From Paenibacillus whitsoniae (GTDB taxonomy: Bacteria; Bacillota; Bacilli; Paenibacillales; NBRC-103111), in NCBI RefSeq assembly GCF_003955665.1, contig NZ_RXHU01000054.1, positions 1 through 64,000 of the forward strand: a stretch of 64,000 nt of DNA, in the 5' to 3' direction. This document shows positions 51,723 to 60,595 of the stretch, in pieces. The translations under genes were made by a program, and so were the position numbers. The stretch's first letter is position 1; each line of letters starts with the position of its first letter. The notes under the pieces are model-generated. The model saw only the letters and a list, made by a program, of their open reading frames with translations, was not told the origin of the DNA and searched no databases.

Positions 51723-53015
51723 TCATGGCCGGTCAAAATAGATCGGATTCGTCACGGCCGCCAGCAGGGTGTTCTGCACCTGCTCGAATCGGCGCCACAC
51801 TTCGACCCTGACAAAATGCCGCCCATCTCGCTCCACGCTAATATCCAGCGTATCTTCGCTGGCAATCCAGCTCCGCTCTTGACCGTTCTCGCTAATGACC
51901 CGCAGCTCGTCGCCGGGGAGTAAATGCTCCGCATGCACCGTCACAAGCTCGGGAGCGGCTGCTCCAACAGGCACCGTATCGCCCATTATGGCATCGCCGC
52001 AGCGCAGCTCGACGAACGGCCCGTCGGGGGCGAAAGTCGTAAACGTATGGCCGCGGCCGATACCGTCCAGCACACCCGCGGCCGTTCGCGTGTCAGAGAG
52101 CACCCACGTGCACGGGTAAGCGTGTTTCACAAACGGGTGAGGCCGATGCGTGTCACTGCCGCCAACGGCGACGAGCCTTCGACCCGCGGCTAATTGCTCT
52201 TGCCACCAGCTCAATGCCCTGGCGTTGCGCTCCGTCCAGGGTCCGTTCCATATTTCCACCCAATCATAGTCGGCAGCGAAATCCCAGAGCCATGGGCAAT
52301 ACTCGCAGTGGGGGTGGTTCAACACGATCTTTGAGCCGCGTGTTCTCGCCTCCGCAATGCGGTGGTCGACATCGGCTTGAGAGACGACACGGAAATCGTC
52401 CAGCGGGTCGTCTACGCCGAGAAAATTGCTGTGTCCGAAGTTGGTTGTGAATTCCATGCCGGGAATCATAATGACGCCGCTATTCCGTGGATAGGCGCTG
52501 TTTTGGCTAATCGCATTGTGATCGGTCATCGCAATAAAATCGCAGCCGAGCGCCTTGATCGCGGCGGCATTCTCCTCCAGCGTGAAAGTGCCGTCGCTGT
52601 GGACACTGTGCGTGTGCAGGTCGCCGCGCAGCCAACCCGGCGTGCACAGCTCTATGCGCACGACTGCATGTACCGTGCAGCCCCCCTCCGGCACGCGGTA
52701 GGCGCCAAGTACAACGGCCCAGCCGCCGGGCGTCAGTTCACCGGCGATGTAGCCGGGAGTCGCCTGCTCCGGCTCGATGCGAAATTCGCTGCGCGCGCCT
52801 CCGCTCCAGCCGCGCAGGCGCCGCTCGTCGCGCACGCCAAGGTCAATGATCGCATTCGCATTGGCGTCATGCGATTCAACCCTATACGAAACAAGCAGCG
52901 CGCCGGCACGTTCAGGCATTTCGAAAGGCAGCTCTACGTAGCGGCCTTCCTCGTCTTTGTCGATGCTGCGCGCAAACTCTAGCTTCACTTCGGCTTGATT
53001 TGTTTGGTTTGGCAT
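51723..53015 (-). CDS. CehA/McbA-family metallohydrolase with PHP domain (locus 2)
   Basis: A 430-residue protein. The N-terminal 130 residues form a beta-rich domain; the PHP metal-binding core follows: GDLHTHSVHSDG, MTDHNAI, GMEFTT, NHPHCEYC and VGGSDTHRPH supply the His/Asp/Glu ligands. The C-terminal part is a beta-sandwich. PHP enzymes of this group are metal-dependent phosphoesterases or hydrolases; CehA itself hydrolyses carbaryl. No signal peptide. ATG 53015 with AAGGGAG. It starts 7 bp after the EEP gene, in the same operon as the ABC transporter. Confidence 0.85.
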   Translation of the reverse strand: MPNQTNQAEVKLEFARSIDKDEEGRYVELPFEMPERAGALLVSYRVESHDANANAIIDLGVRDERRLRGWSGGARSEFRIEPEQATPGYIAGELTPGGWAVVLGAYRVPEGGCTVHAVVRIELCTPGWLRGDLHTHSVHSDGTFTLEENAAAIKALGCDFIAMTDHNAISQNSAYPRNSGVIMIPGMEFTTNFGHSNFLGVDDPLDDFRVVSQADVDHRIAEARTRGSKIVLNHPHCEYCPWLWDFAADYDWVEIWNGPWTERNARALSWWQEQLAAGRRLVAVGGSDTHRPHPFVKHAYPCTWVLSDTRTAAGVLDGIGRGHTFTTFAPDGPFVELRCGDAIMGDTVPVGAAAPELVTVHAEHLLPGDELRVISENGQERSWIASEDTLDISVERDGRHFVRVEVWRRFEQVQNTLLAAVTNPIYFDRP

Positions 53016-53022
53016 TCGCTTG

Positions 53023-53838
53023 TCACTCCCTTTCACGAGGCTCGATACGCATCCGCGCCAGCACCGGATAATGGTCCGACGGGTAGCGACCGTCTACGTT
53101 GTCGTGAATCACTTGCGCTTCCAGTACGCGCACGCCTGCCGAGGCGAAAATATAATCGATCGGCTGTCCGTCCGAACCGCCCTGGAAGCTGTGTGCGGTT
53201 AGGCCGACGGCACCGTCATGCAGCCGAAAAGCGTCGAACAGCTCGCTGCACAGCTGCACGATCGCCGGGTTGCTCGGCCAAGCGTTGAAATCGCCGGTGA
53301 GCACGGCCGGAAGCGGTGAATCCACTGCACTCGCATCCGCACCCGCAGCCAGTCCGACATAGCGCTCCATCTGGCTGCGAATCAAAGCAGCTCCCTTCAC
53401 GCGGGCTTCCTGTCCGATATGGTCCAGATGCGTGTTGTACAGCATCCATTCGAGACCAGGCTCCGCAATCGATTGCAGCCGGGCCCACGTGCAGATGCGC
53501 GGCAGGCTACTGTTCCAGCTGACGCTGTTCGGCCGCTCCGGCGTCTCCGACAGCCAGAACTGACCCCATTCCTGCACAGACAGCAAGCTTGTATCGTAAA
53601 AAATCGCATTATGTTCGTCCTCATGGCCGCCGCCGCGCCCTTCGCCGACCCAAGCGTAGCCGGGAAGCCGCACCTGCAAATCGTCCAGCATGGACCGAAG
53701 TCCTTCCTGCGTCCCGATCGCGGAGGGGCGATAGCGGCGAATGAGATCGGCCGCCTGATCGACCCGGTGCGGCCAGGCGTTGTTTCCGTCTTTCTTTTCG
53801 TTGTAGCGCAAATTAAACGTCATGACGGTGAATTCCAC
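53023..53838 (-). CDS. Endonuclease/exonuclease/phosphatase (EEP) family protein (locus 2)
   Basis: A 271-residue enzyme with the EEP (DNase I-like) motifs: TFNLRYN, IGTQEG (catalytic Glu), NTHLDHIGQ, TGDFNAWP and SDHYPVLARM. Members hydrolyse phosphodiesters in nucleic acids, inositol phosphates or phospholipids. It is cytoplasmic by lack of signal. GTG start at 53838 with GGGAG about ten bases before it. It follows the permease by 27 bp and precedes the PHP gene by 7 bp. Confidence 0.88.
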   Translation of the reverse strand: MEFTVMTFNLRYNEKKDGNNAWPHRVDQAADLIRRYRPSAIGTQEGLRSMLDDLQVRLPGYAWVGEGRGGGHEDEHNAIFYDTSLLSVQEWGQFWLSETPERPNSVSWNSSLPRICTWARLQSIAEPGLEWMLYNTHLDHIGQEARVKGAALIRSQMERYVGLAAGADASAVDSPLPAVLTGDFNAWPSNPAIVQLCSELFDAFRLHDGAVGLTAHSFQGGSDGQPIDYIFASAGVRVLEAQVIHDNVDGRYPSDHYPVLARMRIEPRERE

Positions 53839-53865
53839 AGACGTGCCACTCCCATCGCACAGTTT

Positions 53866-54750
53866 CTATTCTTTGACGGACCCGAGCATAATGCCGTGAA
53901 TGAAGTATTTTTGCAGAAACGGATAAATAATGAGAATCGGTGTCATCGACACGACGATTTTGGCGGCATTGAGCGTCTTGTCGGATACTTTCTCGAGCAG
54001 CGCCGCCTGCGTCGAATCAAGGTCGATCGTATTCAACTGAACGACGAGCTGTTGAATGTACGTTTGCAGGGGATAGTACTCTACACTCCGCATGAAAATC
54101 ATACCGTCGAAAAACGAGTTCCAATGGCCGACGATGCTGAACAACGTGACAGTGGCAAGCGATGGAAGGGACAGGGGCAAAAATACTTTCAGCAGCATGA
54201 ACCACGGCCCGGCCCCGTCCATATAACCCGCCTCGCTAAGCTCCTTCGGCATGTTGCGGAAAAAGTTCATAAGCAGCACGACGTTGAACACCGGCACTGC
54301 GCCCGGCAGCACTAAGGCCCACAGCGTGTTGAACATGCCGAGCGTCTTGACGGTCAAATAAAGCGGAATGATGCCGCCGCTGAACAGCATCGTGAACAGC
54401 AAAAACCACGTGTACACGCCGCGATACGGAAACTCTTTTTCGCTTTTCGATAGCGGATACGCCATCAAGACAGTCAACACGAAGTTGATCGACCCGCCGA
54501 GCAGCACACGCTTGACCGAGACGAAGAACGAGTTAATGAAATGGGGCTCGACGATAATTTTCTGATAAGAAGCGAAATTAAAGCCGACTGGCCACAATTT
54601 CACCAGGCCTCCGGCCGCTTTGGCGTTGTCGCTGAACGAAACGGCAATCGTATGCAGCACCGGAGCGAGGGAGAGGAACGAAATCGCGAGCATGGACAGC
54701 AGAATGGCCGCATCCGCCAGCCTTGCCGAGAATGTTTTGTTGCGAACCAT
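53866..54750 (-). CDS. Carbohydrate ABC transporter permease, LplC/YtcP type (locus 2)
   Basis: A 294-residue permease with six TM segments and the EAA loop LSEAGYMDGAGPWFMLLKVFLP. It pairs with the LplB-type permease 18 bp upstream. ATG 54750 follows GGTGAG; a GTG at 54759 is an alternative. Resembles the locus 1 permease at 23432 in size and motifs. Confidence 0.92.
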   Translation of the reverse strand: MVRNKTFSARLADAAILLSMLAISFLSLAPVLHTIAVSFSDNAKAAGGLVKLWPVGFNFASYQKIIVEPHFINSFFVSVKRVLLGGSINFVLTVLMAYPLSKSEKEFPYRGVYTWFLLFTMLFSGGIIPLYLTVKTLGMFNTLWALVLPGAVPVFNVVLLMNFFRNMPKELSEAGYMDGAGPWFMLLKVFLPLSLPSLATVTLFSIVGHWNSFFDGMIFMRSVEYYPLQTYIQQLVVQLNTIDLDSTQAALLEKVSDKTLNAAKIVVSMTPILIIYPFLQKYFIHGIMLGSVKE

Positions 54751-54768
54751 AGGGCTCACCAGCTTTCA

Positions 54769-55659
54769 CTAGAAGATGCGGTAATTGGCATACCGATAGG
54801 CGATGCGGTAGGAGATCACGATCAGGAGGAAGCCGATGACCGATTTCATTAGCCCGACGGCGGTAGCAAAGCCGTACTGGGCTTGCACGAGACCTACCCG
54901 ATAGACGTACGTGTCGATAATGTCGCCGGAATCGTAGACAAGCGGGTTGTACAGGTTGAAAATCTGATCGAAGCCAGCGTTCAAAATGTTGCCGATACTG
55001 AGCGTAGCGAGCAGGATGACAGTAGGAAGCAGGCTCGGCAGCGTAATGTACAGCAATTGCTGGAACCGATTAGCGCCGTCCATCTCCGCGGCTTCGAACA
55101 AATTCGGGTTAATGCCGGCCAAGGCGGCCAAATAAATAATCGCGGCAAAGCCGAATTCCTTCCAGATGTCGCTGCCGATAATGATCGCCGGAAACCAGCT
55201 GTTGCTGGCAAGGAACATAATCGGCTCGAAGCCGAACGATGCCAGCGCATGGTTCACAACCCCCTGCAGCGACAGCAGGTCGATCACGACGCCCGCCAGG
55301 ATGACCCAGGATAAAAAGTGGGGCAAATAGACGATCGTCTGCACCCACCGTTTCACGGCCATAATCCTTACTTCGTTCAGCAGGATGGCGAAGAAGAGCG
55401 GGATAATGAGATGGGCGATGATTTTGCACAGCGAAATAAACACCGTGTTATAGAAAATAACGCTGCTATCGTGCAGCTGCAGCAAATAAGTAAAATTGTC
55501 AAAGCCGATCCAGGGCGATTTCCAGATGCCGAGTCCCAGCTTGAAGTCCTGAAAGGCAATGGCGATGCCGAACATAGGGATGATATGGAAGATGAGCAGC
55601 AGGATGACGCCCGGCCACAGCATAAGATGATAGTGCTTGTAATACGATTTGAAGTTCAT
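54769..55659 (-). CDS. Carbohydrate ABC transporter permease, LplB/YteP type (locus 2)
   Basis: A 296-residue permease: MLWPGVILLLIFHIIPMFG at the first TM and the EAA loop FEAAEMDGANRFQQLLYITLPS. It forms the channel with the next permease. The ribosome binding site is GGAGG near 55670. Confidence 0.92.
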   Translation of the reverse strand: MNFKSYYKHYHLMLWPGVILLLIFHIIPMFGIAIAFQDFKLGLGIWKSPWIGFDNFTYLLQLHDSSVIFYNTVFISLCKIIAHLIIPLFFAILLNEVRIMAVKRWVQTIVYLPHFLSWVILAGVVIDLLSLQGVVNHALASFGFEPIMFLASNSWFPAIIIGSDIWKEFGFAAIIYLAALAGINPNLFEAAEMDGANRFQQLLYITLPSLLPTVILLATLSIGNILNAGFDQIFNLYNPLVYDSGDIIDTYVYRVGLVQAQYGFATAVGLMKSVIGFLLIVISYRIAYRYANYRIF

Positions 55660-55691
55660 CGCCGCGTCGCACCTCCGTTTCGATTAACGAA

Positions 55692-55725
55692 GAGGCACCG
55701 CCCGCTTTGAGAAAGGAGGTGCCTC
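55692..55725 (-). terminator. Hairpin between binding protein and permease genes (attenuator)
   Basis: GAGGCACC and GGTGCCTC form an 8-bp stem just after the binding-protein stop. On the minus strand the tail is only weakly T-rich, so it may stabilise the upstream mRNA rather than stop transcription fully. Confidence 0.5.
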
Positions 55726-55733
55726 GCCGCCGA

Positions 55734-57410
55734 TTATTTTTTGCTGATTTCGTCTCTGACTTCTTTCGTGATGTCATCACCGCCCTGCGACTTCCAGTCG
55801 GTGACGAATTTATCGAACGAATCTAGCGGTTGCTGACCCATGACGATTTTGAAGAACGTTTCGCTTTCCAGCTTTTGCAGATTGGCCCATTTGCGATCCA
55901 TGGTCTTGGTCGTCGCCGTGAACTCGCTGTAGATGTTGCTGCGCGGCTGCTTGAGCACTTCGGCCGGCTCGGTGTAGCCGTAATACGATTTCCAGACTTT
56001 CAGGTCACCGCGCGGGTTGGCTTGATCCTGCTTCGCGTAATCATACAGCACTTTCACTTCCGGCGTCAGCGACTCGGGCTTCGTTTCTCCGGTCAACGCC
56101 TTTTTCAGCATGTCGGCTTTGCGCTCGACGGCATCGGCGTAATCGAACGTTGCGTTGCCGATCGGCCAATACGTCGCATCGATCGTGAAGTCCAGCTTCA
56201 ACGCGTCGGGATCGGTTTTGCGCTGTGCGGCGATGAACGTGTTGGCATAGACCACGGCAGCTTCCGGTGTTTTTACGCCTTTTTTCATGACGAGGAACGT
56301 ATTGCTGACAGGCACCATCAGGTTGTTCACTTTCCCCTTCGCGTCAGGGAGGAGGAGCGGGATGAAGTTGGCCTTCGGATTGTTGGTGTACGTATCCATC
56401 AGCATGCCGCCCGCCCACCAAGGGCCGAGGAAGATACCGGCCTGACCGCTGACGACTGGCGCGTTCAGATCCTTGCGAAGCGCGAATTCCTTATCGATCA
56501 GCCCCGCTGCGTACATGTCGCGAAGCTTGGCGAGCGCTTCTTTCGTCTCCGGCTGAATCGAGCCATAAACGACACTGCCGGATTTGTCCTTGATCCAGTT
56601 GCTCGGGAAAGCGTTATAGGCTTCAAAGATCGGCTTAAAGTTGTGGAAGCTGGCCTTGCCCGGCATTGACAACGCCGTATCCGAGCCGGTCATGCCGATC
56701 GTATCCGCTTTGCCGTTGCCGTCGGGATCTTTCTCGACAAACGCTTTGGCCACGTTCACGAGATCGTCCATCGTTTTCGGCGGCTGCAGGCCGAGCTTGT
56801 CGAGCCAATCCTTGCGCACCCACACCATGCTGACGGAGTCGGCTTGCACGCTGATGTTCGGGATCGCCAGCAGCTTGCCGCCATACTTCGCCTTGTCGAG
56901 CGCCTTGTTCTGCGTGGAGGCGTACAGTTCTTTCGTGAGGGGAGCGGCGTAGGCGTCGTACACTTTCGTCAAGTCTTCGAGTTGTCCGGCTTCCGCCAGC
57001 GACAGGAACGTCTGCTCATCGACCAGCATCATGTCCGGCAAATCGTTGCTGGCCACCGCGAGCTTCAGCTTCTGTGTATAATCCTGTCCGCTCGCATACC
57101 ATAACAACTTGAAGCTGATGTTCGTTTTGTCCTTGATGTACCGGGTGTACTGGTTATCCTCAACCGTGTCTCCGCTTGGCAGCTTAGCCCCCGGCGTCAC
57201 GCCTTTGAACGTCGTAATTTCGACCGGGTTCGGCAGCTTATACGGATCTGTCTTTGCGGCTGCAGGTGAAGCCGGCGATGCTGAAGCATTCTGCCCCGTG
57301 GACGTACTCTGGGCGGTTTCCTGCGCCCCTTGCTGTGCAGGCTTATCCGAACAAGCCGCTGCGAGCGCCGACACCACCGTCAACGCGATAAGCGCTTTCA
57401 TTGTTTTCAT
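55734..57410 (-). CDS. Extracellular solute-binding lipoprotein (locus 2)
   Basis: A 558-residue lipoprotein with the lipobox SALAAAC and lipidated Cys20, an Ala/Ser/Gln linker and an LplA-type family 1 binding domain (WVRKDWLDKLGLQPPKTMDDLV, EKDPDGNGKADTIG). AAGGAGGGGA precedes the ATG. No ATPase gene is in the locus. The gene is preceded by a 137-bp gap containing a GC-rich hairpin after the response regulator. Confidence 0.93.
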   Translation of the reverse strand: MKTMKALIALTVVSALAAACSDKPAQQGAQETAQSTSTGQNASASPASPAAAKTDPYKLPNPVEITTFKGVTPGAKLPSGDTVEDNQYTRYIKDKTNISFKLLWYASGQDYTQKLKLAVASNDLPDMMLVDEQTFLSLAEAGQLEDLTKVYDAYAAPLTKELYASTQNKALDKAKYGGKLLAIPNISVQADSVSMVWVRKDWLDKLGLQPPKTMDDLVNVAKAFVEKDPDGNGKADTIGMTGSDTALSMPGKASFHNFKPIFEAYNAFPSNWIKDKSGSVVYGSIQPETKEALAKLRDMYAAGLIDKEFALRKDLNAPVVSGQAGIFLGPWWAGGMLMDTYTNNPKANFIPLLLPDAKGKVNNLMVPVSNTFLVMKKGVKTPEAAVVYANTFIAAQRKTDPDALKLDFTIDATYWPIGNATFDYADAVERKADMLKKALTGETKPESLTPEVKVLYDYAKQDQANPRGDLKVWKSYYGYTEPAEVLKQPRSNIYSEFTATTKTMDRKWANLQKLESETFFKIVMGQQPLDSFDKFVTDWKSQGGDDITKEVRDEISKK

Positions 57411-57547
57411 GCTATCCCCTCCTTATATCGTCGCTACATCCCCATCATAAAGAACAACGCAGCCTCTGGCGTCAGCTTGCGTCCTCGAATCGGGAGCAAA
57501 CCGTCTCGGGTTTTTCTCGTTTATAAGCGTTTGTAGACGAAAGTGCA

Positions 57548-58354
57548 CTAATTGGAGGATGGTTTGTGACTTTTCTCCATTTTGCGGAACTCACTTGGCA
57601 GCACGCCGGTCAGCTCGCGAAACACTTTGCCGAAATATTTCTCGTTCGGATACCCGGATTGCGCAGCCACCCAGCCGATGTTGCGCGACGTCGTCTTCAG
57701 CAGCGATTTGGCGCGCTCGACGCGCAGCTCCCGCACATAGTCGTTAAAGGTCTTGCCAACGAGATCGTGAAAGCAGCGGCTGAAGTAGCTCCGGCTCATA
57801 TTGACGCGGAGCGCCACTTCCGGCAGGTGCAGCTCATCCTGCAGCCCGTCTCGAATGAGTTCGACGGCTCTCTTGATGCTGGCACGCACTTCTGCCGAAT
57901 ATCGCTGTCCGTCGTCTTCCATGGCTTCCTCTGCGGCAAGCTCCGGCTTCGGTGTCATCGCTGCGGATGCTGTCTGTTCCTGCATGCGCTGCACGATGCG
58001 CTGCAGCACCTCGTCCATTTGCTCATCCTCGAGCTCGACTTTCGTGATGTAATCGAGCGCCCCGAGCCGCAGCGCCTCTTGAATAAGCTCGAAATCCTGA
58101 TGGAACGTAAGCACGACCATATGGATGTCCCGCTTCGTCTGCTTCACCTGCTTCATCAGCTCGATGCCCGACATCACCGGCATCGCCAGGTCGGTAATGA
58201 GCAAGTCAACGTCTTGCTCCGCGAGAAATTCGAGCGCTTTTCTACCGTTGCCGGCTTCCCCGACGACTTCGAGCCCATACTTGCCCCAGGGCATCATCGA
58301 AATAAACCCTCTGCGGACCAGATGGTCGTCATCCACGACCAATACCTTTATCAT
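57548..58354 (-). CDS. Response regulator with AraC DNA-binding domain (two-component system 2)
   Basis: A 268-residue regulator: receiver with Asp55 (LLITDLAMPVMSG), Thr in VVLTFHQ and Lys in YITKVELE, followed by a short Ala/Glu linker (about 125-150) and an AraC double HTH (about 165-262; LPEVALRVNMSRSYFSRCFH, GWVAAQSGYPNEKYFGKVF). Much shorter than the regulator of locus 1, lacking its middle region. It starts 3 bp after the kinase stop and should control the transporter downstream. Confidence 0.93.
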   Translation of the reverse strand: MIKVLVVDDDHLVRRGFISMMPWGKYGLEVVGEAGNGRKALEFLAEQDVDLLITDLAMPVMSGIELMKQVKQTKRDIHMVVLTFHQDFELIQEALRLGALDYITKVELEDEQMDEVLQRIVQRMQEQTASAAMTPKPELAAEEAMEDDGQRYSAEVRASIKRAVELIRDGLQDELHLPEVALRVNMSRSYFSRCFHDLVGKTFNDYVRELRVERAKSLLKTTSRNIGWVAAQSGYPNEKYFGKVFRELTGVLPSEFRKMEKSHKPSSN

Positions 58355-58357
58355 GAC

Positions 58358-60103
58358 TCACGCCTCCTCATAGTGGATCGGCAGCCGCAGCCGCACCGTC
58401 GTTCCCGCGCCTTCCCGGCTTTCGATATGGAACGAAGCGTCCGCTCCGAATTGAAATTTGACCATGCGATATACGTAGTTCAGGCCGATGCCAAGTCCGA
58501 CCCGCTTGCGATCCCCGTTATCATCGTTGAGCAGCCGCCGGATGTCCGCCTCGGACATGCCTTCGCCGTTATCGGACACACGAATCACGACATGGGTGCC
58601 GTGATCATCAGCGATTTCGACTTCAATGACACTGTTCTCGTCCAAACCGTGATACAGTGCGTTCTCCACAAGCGGCTGCAAAATAAAGCGCGGCACTGGC
58701 AGCTCAAGCGCCCCTGCGTCGGCGCGAATATTCACGACGAACTGGAAGTTGTAGCGGATGGCTTGCAGCTCGACATACTGTTTGAGCGCATCGAGTTCGT
58801 CCTTCATTTTGGCCGGACCGCCTTTACCGAGGTTGTAATGCAGCACCTTGTTCAAGGTGGAGACAAGCTTGTCGATGTCTTTCTGCCCGTTGCCCCGCGC
58901 CAGCCAACGAACCGTGTCGAGCGTATTGTAAATAAAATGCGGATTGATCTGGGCCATCAATTTTTCCACTTCCAGCTGGGCCTTGCCTTGCTCCTTGAAC
59001 GCCACTTCCGAGATCAGCTCATGAATGCGGGTGCGCATGTCGGCGAATTCCTTGTGAATGACGGCAAATTCGAAAATGGGCGAAGAGCGGACCTGGAACG
59101 TGTCATTGCCGCTCCGTATGTTGCGGATGTCGTTGTTCAGCTGCGACAGAGGGCGGTACATCGTGCGCCAAATATACCAGGCAATCAAGCAGCTCGCGGC
59201 CAAGGTCGCGACGGCAAATAGCGTAAATTCCATTATCCAACGGTTAATTTCTGCGCGGTAGACAGACTTGGGGATAGCCGCCATCACCTTCCAGGACTGG
59301 TTGCTGCTCTCTTCGTACGTATAGTAGGAACTGCGCATCTTCGCCGCCGCATATTTCGCCGCATCCGCTCCGATCGGGAACGCGGCCGTATTTTCGCTGT
59401 ACACGACGGTGTCGTTGTCGTCCACGATCATATGAATCAGATTACCGCCATATTGGTCGTTCTTGATAATGCTTTCGGCGAGGCGAAAATTCGTCTCGAT
59501 ATATACATACACGTCGTCGCGGTCGGGGAGTTCCACCTGGCGGAGGATCGACAGCACGATATGCCCATCGATTGGGTTCAGCGACATATGCGGTCCGAAA
59601 TAGCGAATCTTGTTGAATTGGAACAAAACGGGAAGACTGCGCAAATTGACAGCGCCGTTTAAGCTGTAAGTTTCGAACAAGGTCGTTTGCTCTTTGCCTA
59701 AGTAATAGAACATGAGGCCCAGCGTCGGATTCGTAAAATGAATCAAGCCCAGCTCGCTGCGAATTTCATCGCTTAGCTGCTTTTTCATATAGCCGTCGCC
59801 AGCGAGGTAACTTTCAAGGCTTTTGCCGACTCTTCCGTCAAAAGCGAGCTGCTGCGACGTATGATTAAGCTGGCTGAGCGTATCTTCCAGCGAAATGAGC
59901 ACTTGATGCAGATTGCTTTTGACGCCGGCCTCGGCTTTGTTTTTCAAAATCGCGTACATCGAAAAGTACGAAATGCTCCCCAGAATAATCAGCGGAGCAA
60001 GCGAGCTTAGGAATAAGATCAGGATTAGGCGCGAACGCAGCGAATAAGGCTTCTTGGTGAACGGGTACGTGCCACGCCTGGGCTGGGTTCGAGTGAATGT
60101 CAT
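58358..60103 (-). CDS. Sensor histidine kinase, YesM-type (two-component system 2)
   Basis: A 581-residue kinase: TM1 (about 23-45), extracellular sensor region, TM2 (about 290-312), HAMP, His_kinase domain with phosphorylated His in MAQINPHFIYNTLDTVRWL, QPLVENALYHGL and ATPase motifs SDNGEGM and GLGIGLNYVYRM. The start is ATG 60103 (MTFTRTQP), with AGGTGA upstream, rather than an upstream frame extension to 60160. First gene of the locus, divergent from the hisS leader. Confidence 0.93.
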   Translation of the reverse strand: MTFTRTQPRRGTYPFTKKPYSLRSRLILILFLSSLAPLIILGSISYFSMYAILKNKAEAGVKSNLHQVLISLEDTLSQLNHTSQQLAFDGRVGKSLESYLAGDGYMKKQLSDEIRSELGLIHFTNPTLGLMFYYLGKEQTTLFETYSLNGAVNLRSLPVLFQFNKIRYFGPHMSLNPIDGHIVLSILRQVELPDRDDVYVYIETNFRLAESIIKNDQYGGNLIHMIVDDNDTVVYSENTAAFPIGADAAKYAAAKMRSSYYTYEESSNQSWKVMAAIPKSVYRAEINRWIMEFTLFAVATLAASCLIAWYIWRTMYRPLSQLNNDIRNIRSGNDTFQVRSSPIFEFAVIHKEFADMRTRIHELISEVAFKEQGKAQLEVEKLMAQINPHFIYNTLDTVRWLARGNGQKDIDKLVSTLNKVLHYNLGKGGPAKMKDELDALKQYVELQAIRYNFQFVVNIRADAGALELPVPRFILQPLVENALYHGLDENSVIEVEIADDHGTHVVIRVSDNGEGMSEADIRRLLNDDNGDRKRVGLGIGLNYVYRMVKFQFGADASFHIESREGAGTTVRLRLPIHYEEA

Positions 60104-60212
60104 GTGCTCAGTCACCTCACTTTTCAGAGTTCTCTGACAGTTCCATAGAGCACATGGCAATTCCTGCCTGTGCTGCTAATCTGACGTTAGTGCCTGGTTT
60201 AGCGCTGAACGC

Positions 60213-60241
60213 TTGACTTTGTTTCTGCCAATGATTACAAT
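60213..60241 (+). promoter_or_regulatory. SigA promoter of the hisS-aspS T-box leader
   Basis: TTGACT, a 17-nt spacer and TACAAT lie about 350 bp before hisS, at the right place to begin the leader RNA. Confidence 0.8.
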
Positions 60242-60247
60242 ATACAA

Positions 60248-60566
60248 TAATATAAATGAATGAAGATCCATTGAAGGGACCAAGTAGTTCGCCCCCACAT
60301 CTCCAGAGAGGAAGTCCAGGCTGCAAGCTTCCGTTGATGAGCGAATGAACAGACTTCCCGGAGGACTGGTTGGGAACGGTATGTTTCAGACATGCTGAGT
60401 AGCAGCTGTGCGAATTGCGGGCGTTAACCGCTTAAGAGCAGACGTTTTGCTGCGTGTTCGAATAGGAACGCCAATCGTCTGAATGCTGGGTGGCACCGCG
60501 GGTGAATTTGTGAAAATCAAATCTCTCGTCCCTGACGAAAGTCGGGGATGGGGGATTTTTTATTTT
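60248..60566 (+). promoter_or_regulatory. T-box riboswitch leader of hisS-aspS
   Basis: The T-box GGGTGGCACCGCGG at 60488-60501 is diagnostic. Stem I shows AGTAG (60283-60287), the stem TTCGC/GCGAA (60288-60292 with 60341-60345) and an AGAGAGG region near 60305. The terminator pairs ATCTCTCGTCCC with GGGATGGGGGAT before TTTTTT (about 60520-60566). T-boxes bind uncharged tRNA and then allow read-through into aminoacyl-tRNA synthetase genes. The specifier loop reads TGAACAGACTT (60346-60356), in which no His codon is visible. Promoter at 60213-60241. Confidence 0.92.
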
Positions 60567-60595
60567 CCAGAAGAGATAAGGGAGGTTGCGATGAA

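Noticed and set aside
57566..59221. Long open frame of 551 codons on the plus strand across two-component system 2
   Set aside because: It is antisense to the clearly recognisable kinase and regulator genes, and its composition (His/Arg-rich) is typical of a shadow frame.
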